From an uncultured Bacteroides sp. (GTDB taxonomy: Bacteria > Bacteroidota > Bacteroidia > Bacteroidales > Bacteroidaceae), in NCBI GenBank assembly GCA_900551445.1, contig URWA01000025.1:1-47948 (forward strand): DNA of 47,948 nt, given 5' to 3'. Below the pieces are notes generated by a model, which saw nothing but the letters and a program-made list of their open reading frames with translations, did not search any database and was not told the DNA's origin. Made by a program: the position numbers and the translations under genes. This document shows, in pieces, positions 24,982 to 34,448 of the stretch (positions within the stretch are counted from its first letter, which is position 1; each line of letters begins with the position of its first letter).

Positions 24982-25022
24982 AAAAAACTCCGAGGTTGTT
25001 CGAGCAGCCCCGGAGTTTTTTT
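24982..25022 (+). terminator. Strong bidirectional-type terminator
   Basis: AAAAAACTCCG and CGGAGTTTTTT arms around a loop of about 18 nt, with A-run before and T-run after. It can end the trxA group on the plus strand and the sulfatase gene on the minus strand. Confidence 0.85.
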
Positions 25023-25047
25023 ATGCATTTAGTTCTCTTTTCATGCG

Positions 25048-26595
25048 TTAATAAGGAAGAATATCCGAAAGTATCTTCTGCTGGTACCATGGATCGTCAA
25101 TATCCTTCAGTTGTGTGGCCAGCTCCTTGTAAAGTTCCTTGACAATCTCCGGATGAGTTTCCGGGGTCAGGTTGTGTAACTGGTACGGGTCGTTTACATC
25201 GTCAAACAGAAGAGTCTGTACCAGCTTGTGGTCTTTGTCTATGTAGAGGGCCAGTGTGTACTGCTGGGTCTTGATACCTCTGGAGCGGGGAAAATAAGAA
25301 ATGACATTTCCGTCTTTGTCCTTTTCGCCGTCCATGTTCTGAATATACAAGGCTCCGGTAGGACGGGCAATCGTCTGTACGGAATCCTCATAGAAGATAG
25401 GCGCATAGTTGTGTCCCTGTACCGTTTCCGGAATGTCCTTTTCCAGCTTGCAGAGTCCGAGCAGGGTCGGCATGATGTCGGGCGAGGACAACAGCAGGTT
25501 GTCTACCCGCGGACGGATGTGCTGCGGATAACGGATCAGGAACGGTACGTTCATGGATTCTGCGTAGGGCGAGTTTTTCGGATCGTCCGTAAACTGGCTG
25601 CACATGGTTTCTCCATGGTCGGAGGTGAAGACCACAATGGTGTTCTTGTCCAGGTTCAATTCTTTCAAACAGTCCAGAATCTGTCCGAACGCGCGGTCCA
25701 CCCCACTGACAGAGGCAAAGTAGTAGCGTGCAGATTCCGCTTTCTTCCGTTTCTTGTCGGCATTGGGACGAATCAGCAGGCTGTCAATCGGCTGGTCTTT
25801 ATACAGGTTGAAGTCTTCTTCCATACAGTCATCCAATGAACGGTAAGGGCTGTGTGGGGGATTCATACCTACCATGATGAAGAACGGTTTTTTCGGGTCC
25901 CGCTGTTTTTTCTCATTGCGTAAGTAAGAAATCACCTGTTTGGCCTCGTGGAGCGGTGACCATTCCTTCGGGTCATGACGTTTTCCTTCCGTATCCCAGT
26001 AGTGTGGATTCTTATGCACGTCGAAAGTGCCATAAGAATACCAGTAGTTGAATCCGTGTCGGCGTTCTTTTGGGGTATAAGCATCCCATACCGGACGTTG
26101 GGTTTCTACGTATTCTCCTGGATGGGCTGGGTCGTTGGGTGTCGGGAAGTCGGCATGCAGTTTCCCGAAGTAGGCGCAGTCATAGCCGTTCTTGCTGAAC
26201 ACGTCGCTTACACATTCCACATCCGTACGCAGGGAACTGATGGGGCGGGTGGAGTTACAGTTCAGAGGAACGCCACTCTTGTTGGGATACATGCCGGTGA
26301 GCAGGGAGCCGCGGTGCGGACTGCTGAGCGGACAGTTGCTCATGGCAGAAGAAAGTACCAGTGATTCTTTGGCAAAACGGTCGATATGAGGGGTATGTAC
26401 CGGGTCGGCTGCAAAGTGGAGGTGCTCTTTAAAGCCCTTTTCATGCCAAAACCCCATTGCCATGTTACGGTACTGGTCAGGGAACACGTAAATGACATTG
26501 GGGTATTCTTGTTCAGCAAGCTGCTGTTTGCTGGCACAACTTTGCAATGAAAGCAACCCGAGTCCCCCTATCAGTGAATAGGGAAGGTGTTTCAT
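25048..26595 (-). CDS. S1-family sulfatase, serine type (lipoprotein)
   Basis: A 515-residue arylsulfatase-like hydrolase that removes sulfate from sugars. The signal ends at LQSC (Cys20), so it is probably a lipoprotein. YPNVIYVFPDQYRN holds metal ligands; the modification motif is SSPHRGSLLTG, with Ser91 where most sulfatases have Cys, so an anaerobic maturase is needed to make formylglycine. VVFTSDHGETM is the second metal site. It lies 20 nt after GH88 on the same transcript. The GH88 partner implies sulfated glycosaminoglycan oligosaccharides; the exact position cleaved (for instance 6-O or 2-O) is uncertain. Confidence 0.92.
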   Translation of the reverse strand: MKHLPYSLIGGLGLLSLQSCASKQQLAEQEYPNVIYVFPDQYRNMAMGFWHEKGFKEHLHFAADPVHTPHIDRFAKESLVLSSAMSNCPLSSPHRGSLLTGMYPNKSGVPLNCNSTRPISSLRTDVECVSDVFSKNGYDCAYFGKLHADFPTPNDPAHPGEYVETQRPVWDAYTPKERRHGFNYWYSYGTFDVHKNPHYWDTEGKRHDPKEWSPLHEAKQVISYLRNEKKQRDPKKPFFIMVGMNPPHSPYRSLDDCMEEDFNLYKDQPIDSLLIRPNADKKRKKAESARYYFASVSGVDRAFGQILDCLKELNLDKNTIVVFTSDHGETMCSQFTDDPKNSPYAESMNVPFLIRYPQHIRPRVDNLLLSSPDIMPTLLGLCKLEKDIPETVQGHNYAPIFYEDSVQTIARPTGALYIQNMDGEKDKDGNVISYFPRSRGIKTQQYTLALYIDKDHKLVQTLLFDDVNDPYQLHNLTPETHPEIVKELYKELATQLKDIDDPWYQQKILSDILPY

Positions 26596-26615
26596 GTCAG
26601 GTTGGTTAGATTAGC

Positions 26616-27848
26616 TTATTCGTTGACGAAAGAAAACGGCTGGTTGTTTTCGATGTTTCTCTTGCGAATCAGCGCTTCTTCGTAATAATAGTCGGCATAG
26701 TTCAATGGCACATCGATTTCTGCACCGTGAGGAATACTTCCTACTGAATGCATCAGGATGAAGTTGCCGTTTTCTCCTACTTTGGCCTTGTAGTCAGGAC
26801 CTGAGAGGTTCTTCAGAATCGTGTCGGCCAGTTCCTTGTAGTTCTTGCCCGGGCAATATCCGTCCATTTCATACAAAGCTGAAGCCAGACATGCAGCGGT
26901 AGATACATCTCTCGGCTCATTCGGTATGTTAGGTGCATCGAAGTCCCAGTACGGAATCAGGTCTTTCGGCAGGTTCTTGTCGTTCAGGTAGAAGTTCAAG
27001 GTCTTTTCTGCCTGGTCCAGATAACGTTTGTCATGCGTATAACGGTAGCAAGTAGTAAATCCGTACACAGCCCATGCCTGTCCGCGTGCCCATGCTGATT
27101 CGTCGGCATAACCCTGTGCGGTCTGACGGCTTCTGACACTTCCGTCTTTCAAAGAGTAGTCTACTACGTGGTAGCAGCTGTTGTCCGGGCGGAAATGATT
27201 TTTCATCGTTGTATTGGCGTGTGAAACGGCAATCTTATAGAATGTAGAATCTCCGGAAAGGCGGGTGGCTTCGAACAGCAGTTCCAGGTTCATCATGTTG
27301 TCGATGATGACCGGACATTCCCAGCCACGTTCTCCCTGCCAGCCTCTGTCGGCATCCCATGACTGGATGACACCTGCTACCGGACGGAAGCGGGTAGAAA
27401 GAGACTGTGCGGCCGTGATGATGACATCTTTGTATTCCGGTTGCTTGCACAAGCGGTATCCGGTCAGGTAACTGCAACCAATCATGAAACCTACGTCGTG
27501 GTGCCATTTCAGGTATTTCACCGAGTCAAGGTCTTCTGTATATTTTTCAGCTAATTTTTTCCATTTCTCATTTTTGGTCAGGTCATAATCCAACCACATG
27601 GTGCCAGGGAAGAAACCGCTGGTCCAGTCATCGATAGGAACATATACAATATTTCCTTGCTCATCGATGGTACGGGGATTTAAGATTTTACCACTTTTTT
27701 CAATCAAATCGGTTTGCAAAGTGTGCTGCGCTTCAATGTTTTTGATTTCATTTTCCAGGAAGTTGTCTGTCTCCGCTGGTTTTTGCTGGCAAGCTGCAAA
27801 AGTGAGAGCCAGCATACTGAGGAATCCTAAGTGCTGTTTGATCTTCAT
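26616..27848 (-). CDS. GH88 unsaturated glucuronyl hydrolase (lipoprotein)
   Basis: A 410-residue (alpha/alpha)6-barrel enzyme that hydrates and releases the 4,5-unsaturated uronic acid left at the non-reducing end by polysaccharide lyases. Signal with FAAC (Cys20). The catalytic Asp regions are visible: DDWTSGFFPGTMWLDYD, and IIDNMMNLELLFEATRLSGD with the Asp of IIDN; RGQAWAVYGF is also typical. First gene of a two-gene minus-strand operon with the sulfatase, divergent from the hybrid sensor. The lyase itself is not in this window. Confidence 0.93.
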   Translation of the reverse strand: MKIKQHLGFLSMLALTFAACQQKPAETDNFLENEIKNIEAQHTLQTDLIEKSGKILNPRTIDEQGNIVYVPIDDWTSGFFPGTMWLDYDLTKNEKWKKLAEKYTEDLDSVKYLKWHHDVGFMIGCSYLTGYRLCKQPEYKDVIITAAQSLSTRFRPVAGVIQSWDADRGWQGERGWECPVIIDNMMNLELLFEATRLSGDSTFYKIAVSHANTTMKNHFRPDNSCYHVVDYSLKDGSVRSRQTAQGYADESAWARGQAWAVYGFTTCYRYTHDKRYLDQAEKTLNFYLNDKNLPKDLIPYWDFDAPNIPNEPRDVSTAACLASALYEMDGYCPGKNYKELADTILKNLSGPDYKAKVGENGNFILMHSVGSIPHGAEIDVPLNYADYYYEEALIRKRNIENNQPFSFVNE

Positions 27849-28218
27849 AAAAGATTGTTTTTAAAAAAGATTGTTTTGATTTCGTTTTCAAAATTAGCTT
27901 TAATACTCCATTTTAATAGGGTAAAATTGTTCAAAAAGCGTCTTATTCTGTTTGGCCACAGAGGCGCCTGTAGGCCTTTGTATGTTTCCATACCGTGGAG
28001 CGTATGGATAAAAAGCATTGTTTTTCATCGTTCTTTTTGATTTAGGTTTCTTGTTTTTCTTATCTGATTACAAATTAAATCATTTTAAAGTTAATTGATG
28101 TTCTCAAATTGTACAAATGGTGTATTTATATTGTTTTTTTATTTTTTCGGCCTTGTATTTCTCAATATTTTTATCGAATATTGCAGGATGTTGCTTCTAC
28201 GAACCTCAACAATATGAC
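27849..28218. other. Divergent promoter region of the sulfated-glycan cluster
   Basis: 370 nt between GH88 (minus) and the hybrid sensor (plus). TAATTTTG on the minus strand (27889-27896) is a candidate -7 box for GH88. A GC-rich patch (about 27950-27990) includes AGGCGCCT and AGGCCT palindromes, possible contacts for the AraC-type output domain. No clear consensus promoter was found for the plus-strand gene. Confidence 0.4.
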
Positions 28219-31200
28219 ATGAAAAATTTAATTTTTAGTTGCTTCTTATGCGGGTTGCTTGCTGTGTGTTCATTTCAGCTGGCTGCCCAAAATATAACTT
28301 TCAAGCATCTTTCCACTGATAACGGGCTGTCACAGATCTCTGTAAATGATATTTATGTAGATGAAAACAATCTGATATGGATAGGAACGAGAGAGGGTTT
28401 GAACTGTTATGATGGCAATGACATCATCATCTATCGCCTGGAGAAAAACAATCCGTACAGTCTGTTCTCTAATCATGTGTTGTGTATTACGGGTGACCGG
28501 AAGGGGCATTTGTTTGTGCTGTGTATGGACGGTGTAGCCCGTCTGGATATGGACACCCGGAGGTTTACAACGATTCTGAATGGGAAAGTGGATGCCATTA
28601 CCTACAAGGACGGATTGTACATCGCGTGTGGCAATGAAATTCTCCAGTATAATGAAGCGACTTTCCACTTTGACAGTTATTTTCGTTCTCCCTTGCTAAA
28701 AGGGGGTATATCTTGTTTGTTTCGGGATTCCTTCAATCGCCTCTGGATAGGTACGGAACATGATGGGCTTTATTGTCTGTCGTCAGAAAGGAAATTGTCG
28801 CATACGATAAGTCAGAAACGTATTTCCTCCGTATTTGAGGATTCTAAGCATCGCCTTTGGGTAGGTACTTGGAACAATGGCATATTTTTGCTGGGGAAAG
28901 AAGGAAGCCTGAAGAATCTCAGGGCTGGCTCCCAGGAAAAGTATGCCCTTTCTTCCGATTTCGTGCGTTGCGTGGAAGAAGATAATGAGGGGCGTATATG
29001 GGTGGGGACAGAAAATGGGCTCGACTGTCTGGATGAAAAAAAAGGTTCCGTCACACACTATACCGAAGGGGAGCGTCCTTATGGGCTGACTCATTCATCT
29101 GTGTGGTGTATGCAGAAAGATGCGCAGGGTACCATCTGGGCAGGAACTTATTTCGGAGGGGTGAATTATTTTAATCCGGAATATGCCATTTATCATTTTT
29201 ATCGGCAAGCAGACAATCCTTCCAAGGGACTTAGCAGTCCTGTAGTGGGGAACATGATTGAAGATAAGGAGGGAAATATCTGGATTTGTACAGAAGGAGG
29301 AGGATTGAATGTGTTCGATCCCCGGAAAGGAACGTTCCGGTGGTATAGGCACCAGCCTTCTGCAAATAGTATTTCACATAATAATGTAAAGGCTATCTGG
29401 TATGATGCGGCAGAAGAGTGCATGTGGTTGGGCCTGCATTTGGGAGGAGTCAATAAACTGGATATCAAAACAGGGAGGTTTACCGTATTTCGGAAAGAGG
29501 AAGGAGATCAGGCTTCTATCCCTTCTGATATTGTGCGTGATATTGTACCTTATAAAGACAGCCTGGTGGTGGCTACTCAGTCTGGAGTCTGTTTGTTTTC
29601 ACGGACGACGGGAAAGTGCCGTCAGTTGTTCCGCTCTCATAAAGATGGAAAACTGATTCGGATGGTGGCCGATTTGGAGTTTGACAAAAATGGCGTTTTA
29701 TGGTTGGCAGTTACAGGGGAGGGAGTCTTCTCCTATGACTTTAAGAAGGATGCGTTGACACATTATGCCTATCGCAGAGGAGAGCCGGGAATCAGCAACA
29801 ACAATGTGAACAGCATATTTTGTGACAGCGAGAATAAAATATGGTTCTGTACCTCGGGAAGTGGACTGGATTGCTTGGATCAGCGGACGGGCACCTTCCG
29901 GAATTATGATGTATCGAACAGCGGACTTCTGGGGGATTGTGTGTATAAGGTTTGTGAAGGAGAACACAAGGAGTTGCTGATGATAACCAATCAGGGCTTT
30001 TCTTGCTTTGACTACCGCAATGGGACCATTCGTAATTATGTGTCGGAGAATGGTTTCCCCTTGAACTCTTTAAATGAGAATGCCTTGTTCATGTCTCGGG
30101 AGAAAGAGGTCTTTTTAGGCGGTACGTCGGGCATGGTCACTTTCAGTCTGGACAAGTTGAATTACCGTCCCAAGCCCTATCATATTTTATGGACGCGCCT
30201 GGTTGTGAATGGAAAGGAAATCAAGGTAAACGATGCTTCGGGTATTTTGTCACACGAATTGAACCATACGTCCCGTATTACGTTGAAAGCCGATCAGAAC
30301 ATGTTTAGCGTTTATTTTTCTACTTCCAACTACATACCGGAAAACCGGGAGGAAATGGAATATCTGCTGGACGGCTTTTCAAAGGAATGGACCAAAGTCA
30401 GAGAACAGCCCGTCATTACTTATACGAATCTGAATGCAGGAACCTATACTTTATGGGTCCGTTCTTCCAATCCAGACAGCTTGAGTAAACCGATTTGTCT
30501 GGAGATTGTGGTAAAACCGCCATTTTATGCATCAGGCTGGGCATTCCTACTTTATGTATTGTTGGCAGGTGGAATTGTATATTACTTGATGCGGATGTAT
30601 AAGAGCCGGGTAAAACTGCAGGCTTCATTGACTTATGAACAACGTCATCTGCAGGATATCGAACGCTTGAACCAGAATAAGTTACGGTTCTTTACCAGCA
30701 TTTCTCATGAGTTCCGTACGCCGCTTACGCTGATTCTGGGACAGCTGGAAAAACTGATGCAGATGCCCCAGCTTACTCCTTCAATGTATTCAACGGTTCT
30801 GTTGGCATACAAGAGTGGAGTGCAGCTGAAGGAGTTGATTGGTGAATTGCTGGATTTCCGGAAACAAGAACAGGGAAAGATGAAGCTGAAAGTCAGCCGG
30901 ATGAACCTGGTGAATTTCTTGAATGAGACTTATCTGCTTTTCGAGCCTTATGTGGAGAGTAAACAGATACATTTGGAATTTCATAAGTCGCAGGATGATA
31001 TTGAATTATGGTTCGACTGGAAACAGATGCGGAAGGTGATTAACAATTTGTTGTCGAATGCCGTGAAGCATGTGCCTGCACAAGGGAAAATTGTGATGGA
31101 GGTTGGGGTGACGGAAACCGATGCCTGGTTCTCGGTCGCAGATAATGGAAGTGGTATTCTTCCGGCGGATATAGACAAGATTTTCGACCGCTTTTATCAG

Positions 31201-32259
31201 AGTTCCGCTGATACGGAGTTGAATGTGGGTACAGGAATCGGACTGGCATTGACAAAGGGTATCGTGGAGTTGCATCATGGTACAATTACGGTGGAAAGCA
31301 TGAAAGGAGAGGGGGCCAAGTTTACTGTACGCATACCTCTAGGAAAGGAACTTTATGAGCCGGATGAAATTATAGAAGCAGCGGATGGGGCGGTAATTAG
31401 CCAGTTGACCTTGGACGAACAGAAAAAGGAACTGGCCACGGAATTCTTAGGAAGTGAAGAAGTCGAGGAAGGAATGGTGGGAGGAAAGGACGGGTTCCGT
31501 CCCCGTATTCTGATTGTAGAAGATAACCCGTCGATCCGTCACATGCTGGCTGAACTGTTTGAGGGGCTGTATGAGGTGACTACGGCGGTCGACGGACAGG
31601 ATGCTTTGGAGAAAGTGGCCGAAGTGGTCCCACATATTGTCTTGAGCGATGTGCTGATGCCGCGCATGTCGGGCATTGAGTTGGTGAAACATTTAAAAGG
31701 GAATTTGGATACGTGCCATATTCCGGTCGTACTGCTTACTGCCCGTACGGAAATAGAACAGAATCTGGAGGGCTTGAAGATTGGAGCTGACGATTATATT
31801 ACAAAACCGTTTGATTCGCGCTTGTTGGTGTTCCGTTGCAACAATCTGGTCAATAACCGTCGTAAGCTGCAGGAATATTTTACCAAGCAACCTACGGTAG
31901 AGACTCCTGTGCTGGCTACCAATCCGCTGGACAAGGAATTCTTGGACGAAGTGATTGCGGTTTTCGAACAGCATTTGGATGATTCTGATTTTACCATCGA
32001 CATGCTGGCTCAGAAGATGCTGGTTTCACGTACCAGGATGTATGCGAAAATCAAGGCCATTACGGGACAGACTCCGAATGATTTCTTCATTACGTTGCGT
32101 TTAAAGAAGGCAGCTTTCCTGCTGCGCAATAATCCGGAACTGAATGTCACGCAAATATCCGACCAGACAGGGTTTAGTTCGCCCCGTTATTTCAGCAAGC
32201 TTTTCAAAAAGGCCTATCAGTTGACTCCTATGGCCTATCGTCAGGGAGAAGAACAGTGA
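28219..32259 (+). CDS. Hybrid two-component system sensor/regulator
   Basis: A 1346-residue single-protein sensor kinase and transcription factor that controls glycan genes. Order: signal peptide (ends near FQLAAQ), two seven-bladed reg_prop propellers (about 25-670; repeated LWIGT and IWVGT motifs), Y_Y_Y domain (about 690-765), membrane helix (about 773-794), HisKA (ISHEFRTPLTLI, His830), HATPase (NLLSNAVKHVP, DNGSGIL), receiver (ILIVEDNPSIRHM; phospho-acceptor Asp1144 in LSDVLMPRMSG) and AraC HTH (about 1245-1340, TQISDQTGFSSPRYFSKLFK). ATG 28219 gives the signal peptide; the 34 upstream codons are an unlikely extension. Placed between GH88/sulfatase and a second sulfatase, it probably senses their unsaturated disaccharide. 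Confidence 0.95.
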   Translation: MKNLIFSCFLCGLLAVCSFQLAAQNITFKHLSTDNGLSQISVNDIYVDENNLIWIGTREGLNCYDGNDIIIYRLEKNNPYSLFSNHVLCITGDRKGHLFVLCMDGVARLDMDTRRFTTILNGKVDAITYKDGLYIACGNEILQYNEATFHFDSYFRSPLLKGGISCLFRDSFNRLWIGTEHDGLYCLSSERKLSHTISQKRISSVFEDSKHRLWVGTWNNGIFLLGKEGSLKNLRAGSQEKYALSSDFVRCVEEDNEGRIWVGTENGLDCLDEKKGSVTHYTEGERPYGLTHSSVWCMQKDAQGTIWAGTYFGGVNYFNPEYAIYHFYRQADNPSKGLSSPVVGNMIEDKEGNIWICTEGGGLNVFDPRKGTFRWYRHQPSANSISHNNVKAIWYDAAEECMWLGLHLGGVNKLDIKTGRFTVFRKEEGDQASIPSDIVRDIVPYKDSLVVATQSGVCLFSRTTGKCRQLFRSHKDGKLIRMVADLEFDKNGVLWLAVTGEGVFSYDFKKDALTHYAYRRGEPGISNNNVNSIFCDSENKIWFCTSGSGLDCLDQRTGTFRNYDVSNSGLLGDCVYKVCEGEHKELLMITNQGFSCFDYRNGTIRNYVSENGFPLNSLNENALFMSREKEVFLGGTSGMVTFSLDKLNYRPKPYHILWTRLVVNGKEIKVNDASGILSHELNHTSRITLKADQNMFSVYFSTSNYIPENREEMEYLLDGFSKEWTKVREQPVITYTNLNAGTYTLWVRSSNPDSLSKPICLEIVVKPPFYASGWAFLLYVLLAGGIVYYLMRMYKSRVKLQASLTYEQRHLQDIERLNQNKLRFFTSISHEFRTPLTLILGQLEKLMQMPQLTPSMYSTVLLAYKSGVQLKELIGELLDFRKQEQGKMKLKVSRMNLVNFLNETYLLFEPYVESKQIHLEFHKSQDDIELWFDWKQMRKVINNLLSNAVKHVPAQGKIVMEVGVTETDAWFSVADNGSGILPADIDKIFDRFYQSSADTELNVGTGIGLALTKGIVELHHGTITVESMKGEGAKFTVRIPLGKELYEPDEIIEAADGAVISQLTLDEQKKELATEFLGSEEVEEGMVGGKDGFRPRILIVEDNPSIRHMLAELFEGLYEVTTAVDGQDALEKVAEVVPHIVLSDVLMPRMSGIELVKHLKGNLDTCHIPVVLLTARTEIEQNLEGLKIGADDYITKPFDSRLLVFRCNNLVNNRRKLQEYFTKQPTVETPVLATNPLDKEFLDEVIAVFEQHLDDSDFTIDMLAQKMLVSRTRMYAKIKAITGQTPNDFFITLRLKKAAFLLRNNPELNVTQISDQTGFSSPRYFSKLFKKAYQLTPMAYRQGEEQ

Positions 32260-32289
32260 TTTGTGCGTTACTAACCTAAATATAAACAC

Positions 32290-33834
32290 ATGAAAAAGAA
32301 TCTTCTTGTTTGTCTTTCTGCCTTGTCCGGTTGCATTGGATTGACGGGCTGCAGTCAGACACAAAAGCAGAAAGCGCCCGATTTGAAACGTCCGAATGTG
32401 ATTTTCATTTATTCAGACGATTTAGGCATCGGCGATTTGAGTTGTTATGGAGCTACGAAAATCTCTACTCCGAATATTGACAAGCTGGCCGCACAGGGCG
32501 TGCAGTTTACCAATGCGTATGCCACTTCAGCCACCAGTACGCCGTCACGTTACGGTATGCTGACTGGCTGTTACCCGTGGAGAAAAGAGAATACAGGCAT
32601 CGCTCCGGGAAATTCGGAGTTGATTATTGATACCACCTGCGTGACCTTGGCAGATGTGTTTCATGAAGCGGGGTATCATACGGGAGCTGTGGGAAAGTGG
32701 CACCTGGGACTGGGACCGGCGGGAGGAACCAACTTCAACGGGCTGATTAAGCCTAATACCCAAAGTCTTGGATTCGATTATGAGTTCATTATTCCAGCTA
32801 CGGTAGACCGTGTGCCTTGTGTGTTTGTAGAAAACGGGCGGGTGGCCGGATTGGATCCTTCCGATCCGATAATTGTGAGCTATGACCATAAGGTGGGCGA
32901 CTGGCCTACGGGAAAAGAGAACCCCGAATTGGTGAAGCTGAAACCCAGTCAGGGACATAACAATACCATTATCAACGGTATTCCACGCATCGGCTGGATG
33001 ACCGGTGGAAAATCGGCCTTGTGGAAAGACGAGGAAATAGCCGATGTCATTACTGCAAAAGCTAAAAACTTTATTTGTTCTTCTACCGACAAGCCCTTCT
33101 TCCTGTATATGGGAACACAGGATGTACACGTGCCGCGTGTGCCCCATCCTCGTTTTGCCGGAAAGAGCGGGCTGGGTACACGTGGGGATGTCATTCTCCA
33201 GCTGGACTGGACCATTGGGGAGATTATGTACACCCTCGACAGCCTGGGAATCGCCGACAATACGTTGTTTATCTTTACCAGCGACAATGGTCCGGTAATC
33301 GACGACGGATATCAGGATCAGGCCCGTGAAATGTTGAATGGACATACTCCGATGGGAATTTATCGAGGAGGAAAATACAGCTTGTATGAAGCCGGCACCC
33401 GTATCCCATTTATCGTGCGCTGGCCGGCTGCTATTCAGAAACCGTGCAGACAGCAGGGATTGTTCTCGCAGATTGATGTGTTTGCTTCGTTGGCCGAAAT
33501 CCTGGAAGTGCCGTTGGCCAAAGGGGCGGCTCCCGACAGTCATGCCCGTTCACAGGCGTTGATGGGGAAAGACCTGGGCGACAGGGAATATGTGGTAGAG
33601 CAGAATCTGAATAATACACTGGCTATCATTCAGGGAGAATGGAAATATTTGCAGCCGAGCGACAAACCTGCGTTGGAATACTGGACCAAGACAGAACTCG
33701 GGAACTCCCCGGAACCTCAGTTGTATAACCTCCGTACGGATCCTTCTGAAAAGGTAAATGTGGCCGCCCAGCACCCTGAAAAGGTGAAAGAATTGGCTGC
33801 TTTGCTGGATAAGGTAATTGCGGCTCAACAATAG
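32290..33834 (+). CDS. S1-family sulfatase, serine type, S1_15-like (lipoprotein)
   Basis: A 514-residue sulfatase with a lipoprotein signal (LTGC, Cys21). RPNVIFIYSDDLGIGDLSCY holds the metal-binding Asp pair; STPSRYGMLTG is the formylglycine motif with Ser83 instead of Cys. GKWHLGLGP and FTSDNGPV are further active-site motifs. The overall pattern resembles GalNAc-6-sulfatase-type enzymes of Bacteroides chondroitin loci (S1_15), which is inference. It starts 30 nt after the hybrid sensor and may share its transcript. Confidence 0.92.
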   Translation: MKKNLLVCLSALSGCIGLTGCSQTQKQKAPDLKRPNVIFIYSDDLGIGDLSCYGATKISTPNIDKLAAQGVQFTNAYATSATSTPSRYGMLTGCYPWRKENTGIAPGNSELIIDTTCVTLADVFHEAGYHTGAVGKWHLGLGPAGGTNFNGLIKPNTQSLGFDYEFIIPATVDRVPCVFVENGRVAGLDPSDPIIVSYDHKVGDWPTGKENPELVKLKPSQGHNNTIINGIPRIGWMTGGKSALWKDEEIADVITAKAKNFICSSTDKPFFLYMGTQDVHVPRVPHPRFAGKSGLGTRGDVILQLDWTIGEIMYTLDSLGIADNTLFIFTSDNGPVIDDGYQDQAREMLNGHTPMGIYRGGKYSLYEAGTRIPFIVRWPAAIQKPCRQQGLFSQIDVFASLAEILEVPLAKGAAPDSHARSQALMGKDLGDREYVVEQNLNNTLAIIQGEWKYLQPSDKPALEYWTKTELGNSPEPQLYNLRTDPSEKVNVAAQHPEKVKELAALLDKVIAAQQ

Positions 33835-33859
33835 TCAAATTACTTTGCTTGAATACCTT

Positions 33860-33947
33860 GACACGAACGTGACGAGAGGTTGTCACGTTCGTGCGGAGAG
33901 CTCGACACGTTCGTGTCAAGGTCTCGTCACGTGCGTGATGAGGTGAA
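33860..33947. repeat. Array of 22-bp tandem imperfect palindromes
   Basis: Four units start at 33860, 33882, 33904 and 33926, exactly 22 bp apart. Each opens G(A/T)CACG and has a palindromic core: CACGAACGTG, CACGTTCGTG, CACGTTCGTG, CACGTGCGTG. It lies between the convergent ends of the sulfatase (33834) and the SUI1-like gene (34000). The sequence differs from the 9.2-kb array, but the design (short palindrome every two helical turns) is the same. Confidence 0.75.
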
Positions 33948-33999
33948 AATTAAAAGACGCTTGTAATAAATTGTCAGTAGAGTGTGAAAAATTCGCTTT

Positions 34000-34338
34000 T
34001 TATTTGGTCTGACTGTATCCCTCAGCTTTCAGCAAATCGATGATACGCTGTTTGAACTCTCCTTGGATGAGCATCTCTCCATCTTTTACAGAACCTCCCA
34101 CACCACATTTTGTTTTGAGCTTTCTGCCCAGTTCCTTCAAGTCCTCTTCCGAACCGATAAATCCGGAAATGACGGTGACGGTTTTTCCACCTCTTCCTTT
34201 CTTCTCAATGCTGACTCTCAGCTTCTGTTGTTTCGGTTCAAGGGTTTCTGCTTCCGCTTCTTCTCCTTTGTCATAATTGAAGTCGGGGTTCGTAGAATAT
34301 ACAATGTTCAGGCGGTCTTTCCAGTCGTTCTTTTTCAT
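34000..34338 (-). CDS. SUI1/eIF1-like translation factor
   Basis: A 112-residue cytoplasmic protein of the bacterial YciH/eIF1 type. A basic N-terminus is followed (about 35-110) by the SUI1 fold: KLRVSIEKKGRGGKTVTVIS, DLKELGRKLKTKCGVGGSVK and GEMLIQGEFKQRIIDLL. It may act at the ribosomal P-site in start-codon choice. Single gene; TACCTTTG (34361-34368, minus) is its -7 box. Its terminal region faces the palindrome array. Confidence 0.9.
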   Translation of the reverse strand: MKKNDWKDRLNIVYSTNPDFNYDKGEEAEAETLEPKQQKLRVSIEKKGRGGKTVTVISGFIGSEEDLKELGRKLKTKCGVGGSVKDGEMLIQGEFKQRIIDLLKAEGYSQTK

Positions 34339-34360
34339 GTGAATTTAATTTAATCCGATT

Positions 34361-34368
34361 CAAAGGTA
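34361..34368 (-). promoter_or_regulatory. -7 box for the SUI1-like gene
   Basis: TACCTTTG on the minus strand, 23 nt before the ATG; no clear -33 box. Confidence 0.5.
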
Positions 34369-34412
34369 TGACATTTTTCAGAAATCGTGTCCTCGGTTTA
34401 CAAGAAATAGTT

Positions 34413-34420
34413 TAATTTTG
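34413..34420 (+). promoter_or_regulatory. -7 box for rex
   Basis: TAATTTTG on the plus strand, 29 nt before the rex ATG; TTTG -33 not found at normal distance. TTGATTAATAGAACA follows it. Confidence 0.5.
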
Positions 34421-34448
34421 CACTATTGATTAATAGAACACAATCTGG

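Noticed and set aside
27950..27990. GC-rich palindromes AGGCGCCT and AGGCCT upstream of the hybrid sensor
   Set aside because: Too short and too few to claim as an operator; noted only within the intergenic description.
28117..28218. 34-codon N-terminal extension of the hybrid sensor
   Set aside because: Adds a second hydrophobic stretch before a complete signal peptide; ATG 28219 is the natural start.
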